Assembly (NCBI GenBank): GCA_963674975.1
Contig: OY771913.1
Location: forward strand, 1,922,001-1,986,000
Direction of reading: 5' to 3'
From: UBA4781 sp963674975
GTDB taxonomy: Bacteria > Chloroflexota > Anaerolineae > Anaerolineales > Anaerolineaceae
Length of the DNA stretch: 64,000 bases
This document shows, piece by piece, positions 60,894 to 64,000 of this stretch; position 1 is the stretch's first letter, and each line of letters opens with the position of its first letter. The translations under genes were made by a program, and so were the position numbers. The notes beneath the pieces are model-generated. The model was not told the origin of the DNA, ran no database searches, and saw only the letters and a list, made by a program, of their open reading frames with translations.

Positions 60894-61288
60894 AAACGAT
60901 TATGGAAGAAAGACAAATCAGCATTAAGCAATTCATAAAAGCCGTTGAGCGATTACCAGAAGATGATCCGAATAGTTATTCACGGCAAATGGATAGAACT
61001 CAAAAAGATCACTGGCTCGGTTGGCTGGATGGCTATTTTGGTCCAGGTTATTATGGAAGAAAGAACTGGAACCGAGATGCAAAGTTTGCCTATAACCACG
61101 TTGTTTGCCCTGAATTACTATTGTATTTAGTGAGAGCCATTCCCCTCCGAGCAGATCTGGTTGAAGCTGCTGAAATAGCTTATCAGAGTGGATCCACTTT
61201 GATGGCGAAAGCCGCCGCAATTCGTAAGGTTGTCCCCTGGTCAGAGATTTATCAAGCATTGTGGGCTAATGAAAGACTATCCTTGTAG
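60875..61288 (+). CDS. hypothetical protein of the island
   Basis: A 137-aa soluble protein starting at GTG 60875 (GGAAGGA upstream) or ATG 60902. It contains TQKDHWLGWLDGYFGPGYYG (about residues 42-61), a well-structured aromatic/Gly motif that looks conserved, followed by helical segments (LVEAAEIAYQSGSTLMAKAAAI). No family identified. As the last gene of the island, ending exactly at the right repeat, it could be an accessory or immunity factor, but this is only location-based. Confidence 0.55.
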   Translation: MDKIKVKTIMEERQISIKQFIKAVERLPEDDPNSYSRQMDRTQKDHWLGWLDGYFGPGYYGRKNWNRDAKFAYNHVVCPELLLYLVRAIPLRADLVEAAEIAYQSGSTLMAKAAAIRKVVPWSEIYQALWANERLSL

Positions 61289-61347
61289 TTTCACGATCGG
61301 TTGCAAAAACCCATTGAGTTAAGCTAAACCTTTCCCTTTTTCAGATC
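61288..61347 (+). repeat. right 60-bp direct repeat (attR-like) bounding the island
   Basis: Second copy of the repeat at 54995-55054 (mismatches at 61300 and 61345). It holds a remnant of the aldo/keto reductase tail (VSRSVAKTH and stop, with Val for Ile) and the true 3' end of acnA. The acnA-side mismatch is a synonymous third-position change. Confidence 0.9.
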
Positions 61348-64000
61348 GGCGAAAATAGCCGGTAGAATACCTCCACTCCGGTAGTACTGAAATTCTACCG
61401 GTGTATCTAATCGCGTAATTACCGGGAACTCGGTTAGATTCCCATTTTCATTCTTCATCTGCACCTGGATGATCTGTCCGGGTTCATGAATACCCTTGAT
61501 GTCTGAAATATTGAAAATTTCGCTGCCGTGAATGCCTAGTGCATCCGCATTGTTGCCTTCTATGAATTGAAGGGGAAGAATGCCCATCATCACCAGGTTC
61601 GAGCGGTGGATGCGTTCGTAGCTTTCCGCGATCACTACCCGCACACCCAGCAGAAATGGTCCTTTGGCTGCCCAGTCGCGGCTGGAACCGGTACCGTACT
61701 GTTTCCCTGCGATCAGGATGACCGGAACGCCCAGCTCCTTATATTTCAGCGATGCCTCGTAAAAGCTCATTTCCTGACTGTCGGGAAAGAGCAGGGTGAT
61801 CCCTCCCTCTTTTCCGGGAACCAGCTTGTTGCGCAGTCTCGGGTTGCCGAAGGTTCCTCTCACCATAACCTCATGGTCGCCACGCCGGGAGCCGTATGTG
61901 TTGAGGTCATTCGCATCACAGCCCAGCGACTGCAAGTATTCCCCTGCATCGCTTGCTGTGCTGATCTTTCCAGCCGGTGAAATATGGTCGGTGGTGATGG
62001 AATCTCCGAAAAATCCCAGCACTCTGGCGTTTTGGATGTTTGCCTGAGTATCGAAGAAATCGTTCACGAAAGGCGGTTCAAGCAGGTAGCTCGATTTGGT
62101 GTCCCAACCGAAAAGGGCTCCTTCTGCAGAATTCAACTGTTTCCACTGTTCGCTGCCTGAAAGACCATTTTGATATGTCTGTTGATAGGTTTCTGTATCA
62201 ATGTAGTTCAAATATTCCTGTAGTTCAACCCGACTGGGCAGGATATCAGCCAGGAAGATAGGACTGCCGTCCTTTCCATCTCCCAGGGGTGCAGTGGAAA
62301 GGTCGATATCCACCGTTCCGGCGATGGCGTAAGCGATGACGAGCAGCGGTGATGCCAGATAGCAGGCTTTGATGCTTTTATGCACGCGCCCTTCAAAATT
62401 TCTGTTGCCTGAAATGACCGCGCTTCCCAGCAGACCCTGTTTGAGAATTTCCTCTACCTCTGCGGAAAGCGGACCGGAGTTGCCGATGCAGGTTGCGCAG
62501 GCATGCCCGCCTACCTGAAAGCCCAGTTTCACCAGATAAGGCAGCAGACCGCTTTTCTGCAGATAAGCATCCACAACCTGAGAACCGGGTGTGAAGCTTG
62601 TTTTTATATAAGCGGGAACCGTCAATCCTTTTTCAACTGCTTTCTTTGCCAGCAGTCCAGCACCGAGCAGAACGGCTGGATTGGAGGTGTTGGTGCAGGA
62701 AGTAATGGCTGCCAGCACCACTGCTCCATGAGAAAGCGCCGCTTGCCCGGACGGGGTGGATAAGGAAAAGGTCTTTCTTCTGTTTTCTTCAGATAAGCCG
62801 AATCCATGCAGTCCGGTTGGCTCTTTTAGTGAAGTTGTAAATGCAGCCTGCATCTTGCGCACCGGGATCAGGTCGAAGGGGCGTTTGGGACCAGCCAGGG
62901 TAGGTTCGACCTTGCTTAGATCCAGTTCGATCAATTCATCATAATTTGGATCGATGCTTTCAGTTGAGCGAAACAGGTTTTGTGCCTTGAAAAATGCTTC
63001 AACCAGAGCGGCTTTTTCTTTTGAGCGCCCGGTAAGGCGGAAATACTCGATGGTGCGTTCGTCCACGGGGAAATAGGTCATGGTAGCGCCGCTTTCCGGT
63101 GTCATGTTAGAGATCATGGCGCGGTCTTCAAGCCGTAGATTTGCTACGCCCTCACCGAACACTTCCACGAACTTGCCCACTACTCCATGTTCGCGTAAAT
63201 GGCTGGTTACCGTGAGCGTCAGATCGGTGGGGCTGCATGTTTCAGGCAGCTGATTGACTAATCTCAACCCAACCGTTGTGGGAATGTTGAATTCAATGGG
63301 ATATCCCAGCATAGCTGCCAGTGCTTCGATGCCGCCCACTCCCCAGCCGAACACTCCCAATCCGTTGATCATGGTAGTGTGGGAATCTGTGCCCAGCACA
63401 CAGTCGGGGATCAGAGTTTGCTCTCCATCACTGCGATTGACTGCCACCATTTCTGCCAGGTATTCGAGGTTGATCTGGTGAATGATGCCGTTGCCGGGCG
63501 GAACAATATGTAAATTTTCAAAGGCTTGTTCGCTCCAGCGCAGGAATTCATAGCGCTCCTGATTGCGCTTGAATTCCATCTTTTCATTCATTTCTTTTGC
63601 CCGTTCGCATGCTGTAAAATCTACCTGCAGCGAATGATCGACCACCAGATCGGTTCGGATGACCGGATTGATCGTTTGCGGATCGATGTCCTGTTCTGCA
63701 GCGGCTGAGCGCAGAGCTGCCAGATCATTCAATACCGGAATCCCTGTGAAATCCTGCAGGAGTACCCGATAGGGTAGAAAAAGGACGGAATTACTCTCTG
63801 GATTATTTTTCTGCCCCAGCCTGGTTACATGCTCTTCGGTAAAGCCTTTCTTTCCGCAGTTGCGCAGCAGCCCTTCCAGCAGAATACGCATGCAGTACGG
63901 CAACCTGTCAACCTCTCCAAACCCCTGGTTCTGCAGGGCGGGCAGACTGTAGTATGCGTATGATTGACCGTTTAGGACAATGGTCTTTTTTAACAAATCA
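61324..64000 (-). CDS. acnA: aconitate hydratase A (5' end at or beyond window edge)
   Basis: Interconverts citrate and isocitrate with a 4Fe-4S cluster. At least 890 aa are visible, close to full length. Cluster cysteines are in AAITSCTNTSNP (about residue 433) and GHACATCIGNSG (about 499-502); ANLRLEDRAMISNMTPESGAT and KQYGTGSSRDWAAKGP (swivel domain) are present. The reading frame stays open to the window edge; the first possible start inside is TTG 63996, so the true start may lie outside. Its last codons form part of the right direct repeat of the island. Confidence 0.95.
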   Translation of the reverse strand, partial: DLLKKTIVLNGQSYAYYSLPALQNQGFGEVDRLPYCMRILLEGLLRNCGKKGFTEEHVTRLGQKNNPESNSVLFLPYRVLLQDFTGIPVLNDLAALRSAAAEQDIDPQTINPVIRTDLVVDHSLQVDFTACERAKEMNEKMEFKRNQERYEFLRWSEQAFENLHIVPPGNGIIHQINLEYLAEMVAVNRSDGEQTLIPDCVLGTDSHTTMINGLGVFGWGVGGIEALAAMLGYPIEFNIPTTVGLRLVNQLPETCSPTDLTLTVTSHLREHGVVGKFVEVFGEGVANLRLEDRAMISNMTPESGATMTYFPVDERTIEYFRLTGRSKEKAALVEAFFKAQNLFRSTESIDPNYDELIELDLSKVEPTLAGPKRPFDLIPVRKMQAAFTTSLKEPTGLHGFGLSEENRRKTFSLSTPSGQAALSHGAVVLAAITSCTNTSNPAVLLGAGLLAKKAVEKGLTVPAYIKTSFTPGSQVVDAYLQKSGLLPYLVKLGFQVGGHACATCIGNSGPLSAEVEEILKQGLLGSAVISGNRNFEGRVHKSIKACYLASPLLVIAYAIAGTVDIDLSTAPLGDGKDGSPIFLADILPSRVELQEYLNYIDTETYQQTYQNGLSGSEQWKQLNSAEGALFGWDTKSSYLLEPPFVNDFFDTQANIQNARVLGFFGDSITTDHISPAGKISTASDAGEYLQSLGCDANDLNTYGSRRGDHEVMVRGTFGNPRLRNKLVPGKEGGITLLFPDSQEMSFYEASLKYKELGVPVILIAGKQYGTGSSRDWAAKGPFLLGVRVVIAESYERIHRSNLVMMGILPLQFIEGNNADALGIHGSEIFNISDIKGIHEPGQIIQVQMKNENGNLTEFPVITRLDTPVEFQYYRSGGILPAIFADLKKGKV

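Larger units (their letters stand above)
55055..61287 (+). mobile_element. genomic island carrying an R-M-like defence system, bounded by direct repeats
   Basis: About 6.2 kb between the two 60-bp repeats. Contents in order: HTH/excisionase-like protein, SAM-motif methyltransferase subunit without NPPY, Eco57I-like N6-adenine methyltransferase, GIY-YIG/helicase fusion, a decayed stretch and a hypothetical gene, all on the plus strand. No integrase, transposase or relaxase gene is visible, so integration would need a trans-acting or lost recombinase. The insertion split two convergent housekeeping genes without damaging either. Confidence 0.75.

Noticed and set aside
1..64000. CRISPR arrays, rRNA, tRNA or insertion sequences
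   Set aside because: No regularly spaced repeats, no recognisable RNA gene cores and no transposase-like ORF were found on reading through the window; a covariance-model scan was not possible here.

Overview
The window looks like a chromosomal segment of an anaerobic, probably monoderm bacterium, most likely an Anaerolineae-type member of the Chloroflexota. This is an inference from gene content. There is a single-chain pyruvate:ferredoxin oxidoreductase followed by a dihydroorotate-dehydrogenase-like protein. There are lipoproteins and anchored proteins with Ser/Thr/Pro-rich 'PTAT'-type linkers, a sortase, a CDP-alcohol phosphotransferase next to a lysophospholipid-type acyltransferase, a compact Tat locus, and no LPS core or lipid A genes. 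No rRNA gene, tRNA gene or CRISPR array was seen.

Layout. (1) 0-1.9 kb: tsaE-tsaB (tRNA t6A) and a family-4 uracil-DNA glycosylase. (2) 1.9-25.5 kb: a long surface-polysaccharide locus with a UDP-HexNAc dehydrogenase, epimerase, flippase, four GT4 glycosyltransferases, two DPM1-like GT2 enzymes, five large polytopic GT-C/polymerase-like membrane proteins and four methyltransferases. An AT-rich patch lies at about 12.2-15.35 kb. (3) 25.6-32.5 kb: a zinc-ribbon protein and a membrane-anchored partner, phosphohexomutase (with a terminator in its leader), a BMP-like lipoprotein, an initiating sugar transferase, a SelW-like protein, trpS, dtd and a lipoprotein. (4) 32.5-40.9 kb: NUDIX hydrolase, nifJ and its DHOD-like neighbour, two hypothetical/DUF proteins, and corA. 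corA has its own promoter and a roughly 245-nt leader holding a 32-codon upstream ORF and an intrinsic terminator. (5) 41-54 kb: corrinoid-activator-type ASKHA protein, HAD phosphatases, class II aldolase, phospholipid enzymes, CutC, an oxidoreductase, a radical-SAM/HhH protein, a sortase and tatA-tatB-tatC. (6) 54-64 kb: an aldo/keto reductase and aconitase, convergent, separated by a 6.2-kb island.

Two items stand out. First, the corA leader encodes a small peptide with an Asp-Pro-Asp-Pro-Arg-Arg motif resembling the enterobacterial MgtL leader peptide that senses low Mg2+. A terminator follows whose 5' arm can also pair with upstream sequence. Second, the island at 55.05-61.29 kb is bounded by 60-bp direct repeats (58/60 identical, 44-bp perfect core) that each contain the 3' ends of both the aldo/keto reductase and aconitase genes, so the empty site can be read directly. 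It carries a small excisionase-like HTH protein with a palindrome at its promoter, a two-subunit N6-adenine methyltransferase in which one subunit lacks the catalytic NPPY motif, a GIY-YIG/SF2-helicase fusion, and an unrecognised protein. No integrase gene is present.
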